The notes below the pieces were generated by a model that saw only the letters and a program-made list of their open reading frames with translations, was not told the DNA's origin and ran no database searches. From a virus: a stretch of DNA of 64,000 bases. Positions 40,964-49,326 of this stretch are shown one piece after another. The position numbers and the translations under genes are program-made. Positions within the stretch are counted from its first letter, which is position 1, and the number at the start of each line of letters is the position of its first letter. The DNA is taken from the IMG/VR virus record IMGVR_UViG_3300049719_000158, positions 1 to 64,000 of that record, one strand, 5' to 3'.

Positions 40964-41099
40964 CGTAGCTGTTGCATGTATTGTTCTCGAACGTTAGCTC
41001 GTGAAGACACATCACCTGGGTTGTCACTGCTAAAACAATTGACGACGCGAGGCACGTCTCAATGAGGCACGCTGACACAACACACGTAGCTTCAATCAT
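40956..41099 (-). CDS. Small hydrophobic Cys-containing protein, 47 aa
   Basis: It overlaps both neighbours (ATGA at its start, stop overlapping the deaminase start), strong evidence for a real gene. One hydrophobic segment (LIETCLASSIVLAVTTQVMC) suggests membrane association. Function unknown. Confidence 0.6.
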   Translation of the reverse strand: MIEATCVVSACLIETCLASSIVLAVTTQVMCLHELTFENNTCNSYDG

Positions 41100-41902
41100 T
41101 TCTTTGTCTTCCATTCTTTCACAGACGTGCGTGAGACTTCAACGAGCTCGTACTCAACGACTTCGCAGTCGTAGTCTTTACTGTAATGGTCGTTGTACGC
41201 TACCATGTGAGCGCTCACGTGACCACGCGTTGACCACGTTTTACCAACTTTTGTGAACACATTCGACCCAAGAGACGGTAATCGAAACAGTCCGGTTTTC
41301 TTGTTGCGAATTTTGTAGACTTTTTGTCTTTGATTTTCAGAATCACGTATGTCAATTTCACACAATTTAGAAAGTTGATCATGAAGCGCTTTTGCATCAA
41401 TTGATTTATTTCCCCATGACGAAAGCAATGTGTTAAGTTTTGCGTCGTCTTTTTCGTCCCACTTAAGATCTGTTTTTACTTGAGTGGTGTCAATTCTATT
41501 TCCAACACACACTTTGTCGTCATAATGACGAGGATACCACTTCTTTGCACATGTGTTACATTTCATCATACCGTTTAACGTGTATGTAACATTTTTTGAT
41601 GTACATTCCGGACAATATCCCATTGTAAGCGATATTTGTTCGCGGTGTCTGTCACAATTTCCATCATGATCATAGTCACGTTCGCAGCACTGTTCGCCTT
41701 GAAATGCCCAGTAGACAAATTCTTTGAACAGTTCTCTTGAAACACAATAAACGTTCGTGTTTTCCTTTTCGTGATTGAACGGCCGCCAACAACCCGTGCC
41801 TTCAGTAAAATAGTCTTGATCGCTGAGCCAATTATCAAACGGAGAATATTTCGAAACTTCAATCACAATTTCATTCAATCGATTTTTTCGAATGTCAATC
41901 AT
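41096..41902 (-). CDS. Zinc-ribbon protein, 268 aa, possible targeting N-terminus
   Basis: MIDIRKNRLNEIVIEVSKY is loosely like the capsid-targeting-like group. YCPECTSKNVTYTLN followed by MKCNTCAKKW is a clear CPxC...CNxC zinc ribbon near 95-125, and a Cys/His-rich patch precedes it (CCERDYDHDGNCDRH). The C-terminal third is beta-rich. DNA or RNA binding is likely. Confidence 0.55.
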   Translation of the reverse strand: MIDIRKNRLNEIVIEVSKYSPFDNWLSDQDYFTEGTGCWRPFNHEKENTNVYCVSRELFKEFVYWAFQGEQCCERDYDHDGNCDRHREQISLTMGYCPECTSKNVTYTLNGMMKCNTCAKKWYPRHYDDKVCVGNRIDTTQVKTDLKWDEKDDAKLNTLLSSWGNKSIDAKALHDQLSKLCEIDIRDSENQRQKVYKIRNKKTGLFRLPSLGSNVFTKVGKTWSTRGHVSAHMVAYNDHYSKDYDCEVVEYELVEVSRTSVKEWKTKK

Positions 41903-42078
41903 CTTTCAATCCTCTTTTGCTTTGCAAACTCAAGCGCGTGTGAGATCCAATCACATGAAATCACACCGTCGATCACCTTGTCGTACACTTCGTTCACCGC
42001 ATCCTGTATTTGATACCACGATGTAGCAGTTTTAATTTTACTCTCAAACATGACAATTTCGTAAGGCTTGTTTTCCAT
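41899..42078 (-). CDS. Hypothetical protein, 59 aa
   Basis: The start at ATG 42078 (MENKPYEIVMFESKI) is preferred; a GTG nine nt earlier overlaps the upstream stop. A helical small protein of unknown role. Confidence 0.55.
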   Translation of the reverse strand: MENKPYEIVMFESKIKTATSWYQIQDAVNEVYDKVIDGVISCDWISHALEFAKQKRIER

Positions 42079-42083
42079 GACAT

Positions 42084-42854
42084 TCACTTTCCATACAATT
42101 CTTCATAACGACGCTTCGTGATGCTAATTTCACCAGTTTTTGCATAGTGATCTATGAGATAGAAGTGCCTGGAATAGATGTGGAGACTGCCTGCGTTCCA
42201 ATAAAGATCACCAACGGGATAACCAATTTCTTGTACAAATTCTTTCAAAATTGTCTGCTGCCATGCACAATCGTTGCGGAGTCCCAGTATCGCGTCCGAG
42301 GAACGCATCGTGACTATCGCATTCAATTTTCCGTCACGCATTAGATATTGCACACAATTCGTACAAACAAAATCTTGACGTCCATTCAAATTATACTCGC
42401 TCCACATCGTGGGACGCGTATAGATGATGATTGCTCTCCTGCTTTCGGGATTTTTCTTTAGCTCTTCAACTGCGTGTTCGAATTGGCGACCGTTTGCTTC
42501 TGATTTGACAATGTGGCCATAATTTGAATTGATGAACCCATCCTTGTCAGCAACTGCTTTCCACACTGCGGGTGCACCACCCGGAATGTCGTTCACGTTC
42601 AGTGACATTGACTTGTACCACGCAAGCTCTCTCTCGATGTACTCGTGATTTAATTCTCCAAAGATCGTGTTCTCGTCAACAACAAACGTCGCATTGATGA
42701 TCTCGACTGTGTCACCACCCATCAACGAAGTCATTGACGCTTCCCTGCAATAACCTGTGAACTTCTTCGCTTTGTATAAATTAACGAACTCTTTACGTAC
42801 GTCTGCTACTGTGTGATGTTGCATGGTAATATTGTATTCAACTCGTTGCGTCAC
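42084..42854 (-). CDS. dCMP hydroxymethylase-like thymidylate synthase homolog
   Basis: A 256-aa ThyA-fold protein. Aligning DGKL places the catalytic Cys at 164 (DFVCTNCVQY). MRSSDAILGLRNDCAWQ corresponds to the RSxDxxLGxPFN segment of ThyA, with Asp 195 where ThyA has the dUMP-binding Asn. That substitution is characteristic of dCMP hydroxymethylases such as T4 gp42. The product would be 5-hydroxymethyl-dCMP. The GTG start overlaps the preceding stop. Confidence 0.72.
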   Translation of the reverse strand: MTQRVEYNITMQHHTVADVRKEFVNLYKAKKFTGYCREASMTSLMGGDTVEIINATFVVDENTIFGELNHEYIERELAWYKSMSLNVNDIPGGAPAVWKAVADKDGFINSNYGHIVKSEANGRQFEHAVEELKKNPESRRAIIIYTRPTMWSEYNLNGRQDFVCTNCVQYLMRDGKLNAIVTMRSSDAILGLRNDCAWQQTILKEFVQEIGYPVGDLYWNAGSLHIYSRHFYLIDHYAKTGEISITKRRYEELYGK

Positions 42855-43114
42855 GTATTGTCATTGACCCACTTAAACACGTCGTCGCCAAAAACCGTCG
42901 TCATCATGCACTCATATGCCCAGTGTTGAATGTCCTTGATTTCATACCCGTATTCACAAACGTGATCAACATTTTTCTTCGCAAGTTCAACGAGTTCATG
43001 CCAGTCGATACATAATTGTACATTTGGCTTCTCGCTTTTAACACGTTTACGACGTTCTAACTCTTCAATGAGTTCATCGTCATTGACGTCACGTAAAATA
43101 CTCTCAAGGTTCAT
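42851..43114 (-). CDS. Hypothetical protein, 87 aa
   Basis: The start at ATG 43114 (MNLESILRDVNDDELIEELE) overlaps the upstream gene's end; the longer frame upstream is a shadow. A helical acidic N-terminus is followed by Trp/His-containing helices. Function unknown. Confidence 0.6.
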   Translation of the reverse strand: MNLESILRDVNDDELIEELERRKRVKSEKPNVQLCIDWHELVELAKKNVDHVCEYGYEIKDIQHWAYECMMTTVFGDDVFKWVNDNT

Positions 43115-43376
43115 TTTTTGTCTCGCTCTTTCGCTTACGTGACTTCTTCTCGCGTGGTGGCAGTGCCAACACGACTTTTTGCTTCCCATCGTCTATCTCA
43201 ACATTTGCAACAAAGTCAAACTTCTTCAGTTCATATAACTTATCAGTGTCACACCAGCCACCCACGGTGGTTGTGAGCACGAGGTCGACGTTGAGTAACT
43301 TTTTGCGCGACAGCTTGCATGCACACTTGAATGCGTCGCTTGAAGTTGTCACAATAACGTAATCAACGGTCATCAT
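43104..43376 (-). CDS. Hypothetical protein with basic tail, 90 aa
   Basis: A small alpha/beta domain (VDYVIVTTSSDAFKCACKLS) ends in a Lys/Arg-rich tail (REKKSRKRKSETK). The start overlaps the zinc protein's stop. Confidence 0.6.
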   Translation of the reverse strand: MMTVDYVIVTTSSDAFKCACKLSRKKLLNVDLVLTTTVGGWCDTDKLYELKKFDFVANVEIDDGKQKVVLALPPREKKSRKRKSETKNEP

Positions 43377-43746
43377 ATACGTCCTTCACTTTTTTAAAAT
43401 AACACTTCATTGATGTTATGTACTCACGCTTGTTGACGTAATATGCATCACTGTTTTCCTTCTTACCACACAATCTGTTCAAGTAACCACACGTTGGACA
43501 CACGAATTGTCCTTCGTCCTCTTTCCAATAATCACCCACCTGAACTGAATAGGGCGCAACGTAGAAGTGTGTCTGAATGTACGTTAGGTCTGACACCTTG
43601 TGCAACGTGTTGCAGCCTTTGTTTTTGTACCACGGTGAACAACATCTTATGAGAACTTGTGAATGAAGTGCTTCAATTAACGAATTAATGTCACATCTTT
43701 TCTGCTCAAGTTGAGTTATTTTCTTTTCAATCAGTTCGTTGTTCAT
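43363..43746 (-). CDS. Zinc-ribbon protein, 127 aa
   Basis: After a coiled-coil start (ELIEKKITQLEQKRCDINSL), CCSPWYKNKGC and FVCPTCGYLNRLCG give Cys pairs for one zinc site. Start at ATG 43746. Probably a nucleic-acid-binding or adaptor protein. Confidence 0.6.
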   Translation of the reverse strand: MNNELIEKKITQLEQKRCDINSLIEALHSQVLIRCCSPWYKNKGCNTLHKVSDLTYIQTHFYVAPYSVQVGDYWKEDEGQFVCPTCGYLNRLCGKKENSDAYYVNKREYITSMKCYFKKVKDVYDDR

Positions 43747-43750
43747 TACG

Positions 43751-43837
43751 TTATCCAATCATCTGAAACACGATCCACGAGTATCCCGCAACGATACCGG
43801 AGACCAAAAACAACGCGTCAAAAATGTAATTCTTCAT
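43751..43837 (-). CDS. Small membrane peptide, 28 aa
   Basis: AGTAGGAGTTCAC precedes the ATG. One transmembrane helix (ALFLVSGIVAGYSWIVF) makes up most of the product. Confidence 0.55.
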   Translation of the reverse strand: MKNYIFDALFLVSGIVAGYSWIVFQMIG

Positions 43838-43845
43838 GTGAACTC

Positions 43846-44016
43846 CTACTTACGATTGTAATCAAACCTGTCACTGCGCACTTCTATCACGCCCATTTGT
43901 GCAAGGTAACAAATTATTGCTTCACGCACAACGCCACCCTTTTGGCCGGTTGTCATGGCATATGCTTGTAGCTTTTCGTACAAGTCATTGTCGATGACAT
44001 CAGACACTTCCTTCAC
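43846..44016 (-). CDS. Small RHH-like protein, 56 aa
   Basis: The GTG overlaps the zinc-ribbon stop (GTGA). The product (VSDVIDNDLYEKLQAYAMTT then GGVVREAIICYLAQMG) has the strand-helix-helix look of ribbon-helix-helix regulators. Confidence 0.55.
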   Translation of the reverse strand: MKEVSDVIDNDLYEKLQAYAMTTGQKGGVVREAIICYLAQMGVIEVRSDRFDYNRK

Positions 44017-44234
44017 TTTTCACATCCCTTGCAATTGCCTTCACACTTTACATTTGAACTATACCCATCCTTGTACCAATGCTGTCCCTTTAGCACGAAT
44101 GACGTTCCAGCAATTTGTCGCTTCAACGCAGGCTGACCGCACGCTTCACACGTCGTCAAGGGTTCGGCTGTGATGCGTTGCTCAACTTCAAATTCTTTGT
44201 TGCATGAAGTACAAACGTAGGGATAAGTGGGCAC
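44013..44234 (-). CDS. FmdB-type zinc-ribbon protein, 73 aa
   Basis: MPTYPYVCTSCNKEFEVEQR and TTCEACGQPALKRQIAGTSF match the FmdB/CxxC_CxxC_SSSS regulatory zinc ribbon, here with an extra CEGNCKGCEK tail. GTG start with an AAAGGAAAA site in a 21-nt leader. The family's molecular role is poorly known. Confidence 0.8.
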   Translation of the reverse strand: MPTYPYVCTSCNKEFEVEQRITAEPLTTCEACGQPALKRQIAGTSFVLKGQHWYKDGYSSNVKCEGNCKGCEK

Positions 44235-44255
44235 AGGTGATTTTCCTTTGTAATT

Positions 44256-44284
44256 ACAATATCACACGTCACAAGTAGTTACAC
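44256..44284 (-). promoter_or_regulatory. Promoter of the recurrent type, short leader
   Basis: GTGTAA (44279-44284), 17-nt spacer ending GTGTGA, TATTGT (44256-44261). The start codon is 21 nt further and has a ribosome site, so the same promoter class also drives a leadered mRNA. Confidence 0.65.
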
Positions 44285-45039
44285 AAAACTTTCACTTCTT
44301 CATCAGTTAAGTCTTTCCATTCTTTGTCACGTAGCCTATTCAACAAACTGCCTTTGCATTGTCCGCAAGTCAACTTTCGAATGTCAGTGACAATGCGTTG
44401 TTTGAGCTCCTCAGGATTAACCCAATTTCCAACGTTTGTGCACGAAGTCGAAAGGTGTGTTTTAAGAGGTTTCATGAGTTTAACGTCTTTTGACAAAGAT
44501 ATACGAATAAGTTTCATATTGTGTTCATGAAAGTATTCATTTTGTTTTATGTCAATCAACATTTTGTGATGTATTTGACCATCACGTGGCGTACGATGTT
44601 TTGCAATTTCTTCTATTGGTCTATCAAGACCATGCCAATATGGGCCGTCATATTGAATGTATGTATCAATTGTATTCACGTAAAAATCAATTGCCCATAT
44701 TGTTGATTACTTTTTGTTTCGTTCACCAAAATCTTTGTCTAAGAAACGTGCACTTTCCATATATTTGTATGAACGTTGTTCAATGAGTGTTAATTCATCA
44801 CCATGAACAAATTTAAGTACACGATCAATTTGTTCATAAGTAAATGTTTTTTGTGTTTTAAAATTTGAACGATTACATCCTAATAGTAATCGAAGTGGTG
44901 TTGTTTTAAACGTACCGCGTTTGCTATCAACGCACGTGCAACGTCTCGCTATTGAAACATATGTTTCGTCAATAAGAGTAATTGTATTTCCGTGAAGAGA
45001 TTTAATGAACTCTTTTATGTCGTCAAGCGTATATTTCAC
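44269..45039 (-). pseudogene. EDxHD homing endonuclease with internal deletion
   Basis: The upstream frame (44707-45039, GTG start overlapping the glycosyltransferase stop) has the N-terminal repeat type also seen at 53734 (NTITLIDETYVSIARRCTC; ARFLDKDFGERNKK). It stops, and the next frame resumes within the nuclease core (WAIDFYVNTIDTYIQYDG; YWHGLDR) to 44269. About 150-200 residues in the middle are missing, including the first catalytic segment. Confidence 0.6.
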
Positions 45040-46307
45040 AATCCCATAATTTCCATTGCTTTTTGCGTCGTAGCTTCGTATGAACATCGTTCTCTAATAA
45101 CACGTTGCAAATTGTTTAAATGTTGTTGTTTTGATACTTGAAACGTATTCAATAGTTTATCGAGTGTATCAATAAAGTTTGAAAAATCTGGATTATACAA
45201 GAATGGATAACCCGCTTCTTTCGCTATTGCTGCGTATTCGTTACAATTTGCCCATATGGGCATCATACCAAGCGTTATACACTCTCTTGATGCAGTTCCT
45301 CCATACGTATCAACATCGTACGCGCCTATTACAACGTGTGAATTTTTTGCAACAAATTTATATTCGTTTCTATTAAACGCATTGCCGCCAATACTAATAT
45401 AGCCATGTGCGCCACACTTTTCTTCAAGTTGTTTATTTGAAAATTTCTGATTAGGATTTCCTGCGATAACAACAAAATCTTGTCGATGTTTGTAAAGTTT
45501 CGGAAGAATTTCAAACATAAATTTCATACCTCGAGTAAAATCATTACTTCCGGTACTGATACGATTAGGAAAAAACAGAATTTTCTTTCCCTTCGTCTTT
45601 TGTTCAAACTCACACATATCGAAACGTACGTTGTCATAATTTATTTCGGACGTAATTTCTGCAATCGAATATCCATCGTCATAGGGTGAGCTCTTCTTCA
45701 TGATTTCGTCAACGACTTTATCCTGTAAAACTTCTCTTGCATCATCTTCAAACTGATCAAGCGCCGTTTGACACTGCCAGAAATTATAATCAGCTTTTTG
45801 CGCCGCCTCAAGTTGTCCCAACCAAATTGACGCTTCTTCAGGAAATTTTGGATTTGTTGGACAATCAATAAAATGTGCATGGACAACAAATTTTGGCGTA
45901 TAACCAGCGCGTAAAAAGAATAATGCCTTATAGTGCCTCAATAATAGTGGATCGTTAACATAAACGATATCATAGCGCATGTTTGTGTACGGCTTCATGC
46001 GTGTTAAGCTAAGTGCTTCGTCCATTTCGTCTATGTTGAAATCGTAACGCGTTGCAAGTGCGTTTGGAATGACACGATGTGCCTTGTAAAGGACCATCCC
46101 TCCACCTTGAAATAAGTCAGGATTTATTTGTTCCGGTTGTTCAACGAGTTGTTCACGAAGTGGCCCTGTGATGTCAATCAGGAGATTGGGAGACAATTTC
46201 AACATCTCTCGAATTCGTCCGACACACATCTGCCAGCCGCTGTCTTGTCCTAACCCTGCTTTACCATTAATAAAATTGCTTAATTGCGTTTGGAAAAGTA
46301 CTCGCAT
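45036..46307 (-). CDS. Glycosyltransferase, GT4-like
   Basis: A 423-aa protein. The C-terminal Rossmann half holds FVVIAGNPNQKF, then YDVDTYGGTASRECITLGM, the G-x-E-like donor-binding segment of GT-B enzymes, and MMPIWANCNEYAAIAKEAG. No membrane anchor. With UXS- and GalE-like enzymes in the same genome, sugar transfer to DNA bases, lipopolysaccharide or virion proteins is possible; the acceptor is unknown. Confidence 0.7.
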   Translation of the reverse strand: MRVLFQTQLSNFINGKAGLGQDSGWQMCVGRIREMLKLSPNLLIDITGPLREQLVEQPEQINPDLFQGGGMVLYKAHRVIPNALATRYDFNIDEMDEALSLTRMKPYTNMRYDIVYVNDPLLLRHYKALFFLRAGYTPKFVVHAHFIDCPTNPKFPEEASIWLGQLEAAQKADYNFWQCQTALDQFEDDAREVLQDKVVDEIMKKSSPYDDGYSIAEITSEINYDNVRFDMCEFEQKTKGKKILFFPNRISTGSNDFTRGMKFMFEILPKLYKHRQDFVVIAGNPNQKFSNKQLEEKCGAHGYISIGGNAFNRNEYKFVAKNSHVVIGAYDVDTYGGTASRECITLGMMPIWANCNEYAAIAKEAGYPFLYNPDFSNFIDTLDKLLNTFQVSKQQHLNNLQRVIRERCSYEATTQKAMEIMGL

Positions 46308-46319
46308 ATGCTTCCTATT

Positions 46320-46547
46320 TTAATCACTGACCAAATTTTTGTTAAGCATTCCACGTTTTCGAACGCTGTAATTCACGTATCCTCTGCGTCTATGCGGAAA
46401 CTTATGTAAGTCTATGTTCATATCGTCCCATATGACGTCCCACAAAGGCGTGCTCATCGACCAATACGCATCATCGTTCTCGCCAGCGTCGATTGAACAC
46501 TGTACAATTAGATTGTAAATTTGTTGAGAATTACGTGCCAAATTCAT
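46320..46547 (-). CDS. Hypothetical protein, 75 aa
   Basis: The frame MNLARNSQQIYNLIVQCSID... ends with a basic segment (FPHRRRGYVNYSVRKRG). It overlaps the preceding gene by 17 nt. Function unknown. Confidence 0.6.
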   Translation of the reverse strand: MNLARNSQQIYNLIVQCSIDAGENDDAYWSMSTPLWDVIWDDMNIDLHKFPHRRRGYVNYSVRKRGMLNKNLVSD

Positions 46548-46803
46548 GTTCAGCAGTTATTTGTGTCATGTACCAAATCGCCATTTTCAATGGACAATAT
46601 TTATCAAGTAAAATTTCAGTGCAAATATTCAATTCCAACAAACATAATTTTGTGTAATTCCACTTATCACGACGAATTTGTTCATGCGTGAACTGTGGAA
46701 AATCTTTCAGTGTTCCATCAATTGGATGGTACCACTGTGGGTCGTCTTTGTACGCGTAAGACGCATATTGCATATCATGTTCATGGTGACATAATTCTAA
46801 CAT
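46531..46803 (-). CDS. Hypothetical protein, 90 aa
   Basis: His- and Tyr-rich start (MLELCHHEHDMQYASYAYKD), helical end. A GGAG site lies 8 nt before the ATG and the start overlaps the upstream stop (ATGTTAG). Confidence 0.6.
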   Translation of the reverse strand: MLELCHHEHDMQYASYAYKDDPQWYHPIDGTLKDFPQFTHEQIRRDKWNYTKLCLLELNICTEILLDKYCPLKMAIWYMTQITAEHEFGT

Positions 46804-46931
46804 TTCACGAACTCCATGATCGTCTTCACGATCTCGTGTTGCTTGTCTTCAAGGATTGTCTCATATCGTCCATTCAAATGCTCTTCATCGCTACACTTCA
46901 CGACCATTTCGTCAGTGAACACACGTAACAT
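46797..46931 (-). CDS. Small acidic protein, 44 aa
   Basis: MLRVFTDEMVVKCSDEEHLN... fits exactly between its neighbours, with its stop overlapping the next start. It may be an unknown helical protein. Confidence 0.55.
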   Translation of the reverse strand: MLRVFTDEMVVKCSDEEHLNGRYETILEDKQHEIVKTIMEFVKC

Positions 46932-46932
46932 A

Positions 46933-47178
46933 TTATTTTCTTTTCTGGACACTTTCACGATAACGTTTAAGTAATTTATTGATCGAACTACTTGAACAAT
47001 TCAGCATTTTTGCGATATTATCGACTGACATTGTTTTTCGAAACTTAGCTACTTTTTCGTCATCAAGTTTTAATAACTTACCACGTGGTAAACGTTTATT
47101 TGTGACAAATATACCCGCATTAGATGCATTTTTTAAAATTTTGGTAATTTCTTTAAATGAACAGTCATAAGCATTCAT
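46933..47178 (-). CDS. HTH protein, likely DNA-binding module of the homing element
   Basis: An 81-aa basic protein. LDDEKVAKFRKTMSVDNIAK followed by SSSINKLLKRYRES is a resolvase/NUMOD-type helix-turn-helix. It starts in a TAATG overlap with the GIY-YIG fusion gene, so it may act with it or be its split-off C-terminus. Confidence 0.6.
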   Translation of the reverse strand: MNAYDCSFKEITKILKNASNAGIFVTNKRLPRGKLLKLDDEKVAKFRKTMSVDNIAKMLNCSSSSINKLLKRYRESVQKRK

Positions 47179-48221
47179 TATTTCACCATATGTACAGCCG
47201 CTATTTTTTTGTGCATTACTTCAGGCCATTCAATAAATTCAAGCACCTCTTTTACTTGACGATCTAAATCTTCGTCATCAACATAAAGTATATGAACGTT
47301 ACCATGTGACCAGTTTTTAAAACAATGATAAAGTTCTGAAATATATGTTAACGCTTTTTCATTTATTGTTGGGTCTAAATCATCACATATTCCAACAAAT
47401 GATTTTCTGGTGCATATCAAAATTTTTGCACCAATTTTGGTGTAATCATAATCTAACTTACGTAACATCCTCAAATCTGTTTCACGCTTAAAATATTGTG
47501 CATAAACCCATTCACACATATATGCACGATCAACTAATACACTTGTACACAATTGATATAATACATCCACAAAACGTGGTTCTGCATATCGTATTTCATT
47601 AATAAATCTATCTTGAGATAACAAGAAATTTTCATGTTCGTTTGAAACTTTAAAATAATTTATTCCTGTTATACGTTCAATTTCTCTAAGAATTGTTGTT
47701 TTTCCACATCTATCGGGTCCACCGCATAAAAGAACAACTTGTTGAGGATTTCCTCGACGATTTGTTCGTTCTTGAGCATTTTTGTGTTTTATACGATCTT
47801 CTTCTGACCACTTACGACCCATTCCTGCTTTACTTAAATTTGAATGAGTTTCAGTGGAAACAATTCTGTGCCACGACGACATTTTTAATTTTGTTTCAAA
47901 CGTCATTTCGCACCCGCACATTCCTTCACCTCCACGTGTCATATTGTATCCTTTGTCAGGATAATCATATATGAACGTTTGGTGCTCAGAAATTAGACGA
48001 ATTTCTGCACTTTTTGCTTCTTCGCAAGAAGCAAATTCACCCAATATTTCATGTATCCATGCATCAATACCGTATTTTTGTATTGCTCTATGAAAAGCGT
48101 ATTTTGATCCTCGCTTTGCTGATTTAATATGTCCTCGCCAGCATTCACTAATAGATGAATTAGTCCATCCAATGTACGCTTTTCCGTTAGTTGAATTTGT
48201 ATGTTTATATACAAGAGGCAT
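47178..48221 (-). CDS. GIY-YIG endonuclease fused to a P-loop nucleotide-kinase-like domain
   Basis: A 347-aa protein; ATG 48221 is chosen from the promoter position. Residues 1-95 are GIY-YIG (LVYKHTNSTNGKAYIGWTN; HRAIQKYGIDAWIHEIL), 100-160 hold a NUMOD3-like part (TFETKLKMSSWH; GRKWSEEDRIKHKNAQERTN). From about 168, VVLLCGGPDRCGKTTILREI is a Walker A typical of dNMP/thymidylate kinases, with SVLVDRAYMCEWVYAQYF as the DRxxxSxxAY-like segment and VHILYVDDEDL near the end. The combination is unusual; a homing element captured in frame with a kinase gene is likely. Confidence 0.72.
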   Translation of the reverse strand: MPLVYKHTNSTNGKAYIGWTNSSISECWRGHIKSAKRGSKYAFHRAIQKYGIDAWIHEILGEFASCEEAKSAEIRLISEHQTFIYDYPDKGYNMTRGGEGMCGCEMTFETKLKMSSWHRIVSTETHSNLSKAGMGRKWSEEDRIKHKNAQERTNRRGNPQQVVLLCGGPDRCGKTTILREIERITGINYFKVSNEHENFLLSQDRFINEIRYAEPRFVDVLYQLCTSVLVDRAYMCEWVYAQYFKRETDLRMLRKLDYDYTKIGAKILICTRKSFVGICDDLDPTINEKALTYISELYHCFKNWSHGNVHILYVDDEDLDRQVKEVLEFIEWPEVMHKKIAAVHMVK

Positions 48222-48229
48222 GTGACAAT

Positions 48230-48259
48230 ATTCTATTCTAACCAACGACAATTGTACAC
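48230..48259 (-). promoter_or_regulatory. Recurrent-type promoter of the fusion gene
   Basis: GTGTAC (48254-48259), 18-nt spacer, TAGAAT (48230-48235), 8 nt to ATG 48221. Spacing is slightly off the usual 17/6. Confidence 0.5.
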
Positions 48260-48260
48260 A

Positions 48261-48395
48261 CTACAATAACTTAAACTCTGGATGTTCTTCGAGAAGAACA
48301 CGCATTGCAACGTCGTAGTCGTTCGGTTCAATGAACGAAAATCTCAATGCCCACCCAAGTGCTTCATGAATGATATCAAATTCCTTTTAAGACAT
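48261..48395 (-). pseudogene. Small protein with TAA at codon 3
   Basis: ATG 48395 directly follows the upstream stop. The frame is Met-Ser-TAA (48387-48389) and then stays open as KEFDIIHEALGWALRFSFIE...EHPEFKLL to 48261, clearly protein-like. AAAAGGAA right after the TAA could also serve a non-ATG start. Confidence 0.45.
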
Positions 48396-48533
48396 TTAAT
48401 TGTCTTCCTTTTCGTCAGGAACGTTCAAAAACACGTACATCGACAATAATGCCAAGACTATTGCGACGAACAACCACGCGTCTTGCGTCATGTGTGGCCA
48501 TTGAAAGTGAACGAGCCACGTTGGGGGCTTCAT
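48396..48533 (-). CDS. Small membrane protein, 45 aa
   Basis: It starts in an ATGA overlap and has one transmembrane helix (WLFVAIVLALLSMYVFL) with an acidic tail. Function unknown. Confidence 0.6.
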   Translation of the reverse strand: MKPPTWLVHFQWPHMTQDAWLFVAIVLALLSMYVFLNVPDEKEDN

Positions 48534-48835
48534 TGTTCGACGATGCTACGCACCGCCTCAGAGAAGTTTGTGAAAGCTTGCTTTGCGACGAGGCCTATGT
48601 ACCATCCTATGCCTCCAAACGACAACTTATACGCATAACCTCCGCGCTTGCCTGCGTTATCAATGCGGGCAACGAGTTGTTCGTCGTGCATCTTCTTCAA
48701 CGCGCTCGCAACAGTCGCAGAAGACAGATGCGTAGAAAAAATTTTGTTGAGTTCAGCAACTAACTGAGCGCACGTCATTGATTTTGGCGAACGTCCGAGA
48801 ATTATTAAAAGTTGCTGTCGAATGGTGAGCGTCAT
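48530..48835 (-). CDS. Winged-helix DNA-binding protein, 101 aa
   Basis: MTLTIRQQLLIILGRSPKSM, then TVASALKKMHDEQLVARID and GGYAYKL form a winged helix-turn-helix, so a transcription regulator is likely. The last 30 residues are hydrophobic/aromatic (IGWYIGLVAKQAF) and may contact the membrane or dimerise. GAAAAGGTAAG precedes the ATG. Confidence 0.65.
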   Translation of the reverse strand: MTLTIRQQLLIILGRSPKSMTCAQLVAELNKIFSTHLSSATVASALKKMHDEQLVARIDNAGKRGGYAYKLSFGGIGWYIGLVAKQAFTNFSEAVRSIVEQ

Positions 48836-48886
48836 AAACTTACCTTTTCTTGTTTTTCTTTTCTACTTTCGAATCCAAGCTTTTTT

Positions 48887-49087
48887 CTATTTGCGTTCCA
48901 ATATTGCAATTTGCAACGTTGCGTAGTCATCGCCCATGTGATGCCCACACACAGGATAAACGTGCCTGTAACCTATCATAAGATATGCTCCTCGTGGATT
49001 TGGACACCCGCACTGCAAACACCAAACAAAGCGCTTTCGCCACGTGCATCGGTGCCATAAAGCAAATCGCCATCCAACATGTGTCAT
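48887..49087 (-). CDS. Trp/Cys-rich zinc-binding-like protein, 66 aa
   Basis: It starts in a TGATG overlap with the lipoprotein stop. RKRFVWCLQCGCPNPRGAYL and VYPVCGHHMG give Cys/His pairs for a zinc site. Function unknown. Confidence 0.6.
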   Translation of the reverse strand: MTHVGWRFALWHRCTWRKRFVWCLQCGCPNPRGAYLMIGYRHVYPVCGHHMGDDYATLQIAILERK

Positions 49088-49326
49088 CACTTGCACTCTT
49101 TACAATAAGTCTCGCATAGACTATGCTCACAACACCACTTCTTTTCACACCCTGAAACGACCCAAAACTTGGGTTCACTAAACGCTTTTGAGTACGTGCC
49201 CTTGAAACCTGAGACAAACGTGAGGTTGGTGCACTTCGTCATGTATTGACTTATTTGCATACGATCGTCGTATGAAATGCAGCTGAACAAAGATAAAGAA
49301 ACGAGCATTGCTAGAATTGTTTTCAT
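49087..49326 (-). CDS. Small Cys-rich lipoprotein, 79 aa
   Basis: MKTILAMLVSLSLFSC is a lipoprotein signal with lipid Cys 16. Eight further Cys lie in the mature part (CEKKWCCEHSLCETYCKEC). Likely anchored in the outer or inner membrane. The start overlaps the preceding damaged frame. Confidence 0.7.
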   Translation of the reverse strand: MKTILAMLVSLSLFSCISYDDRMQISQYMTKCTNLTFVSGFKGTYSKAFSEPKFWVVSGCEKKWCCEHSLCETYCKECK

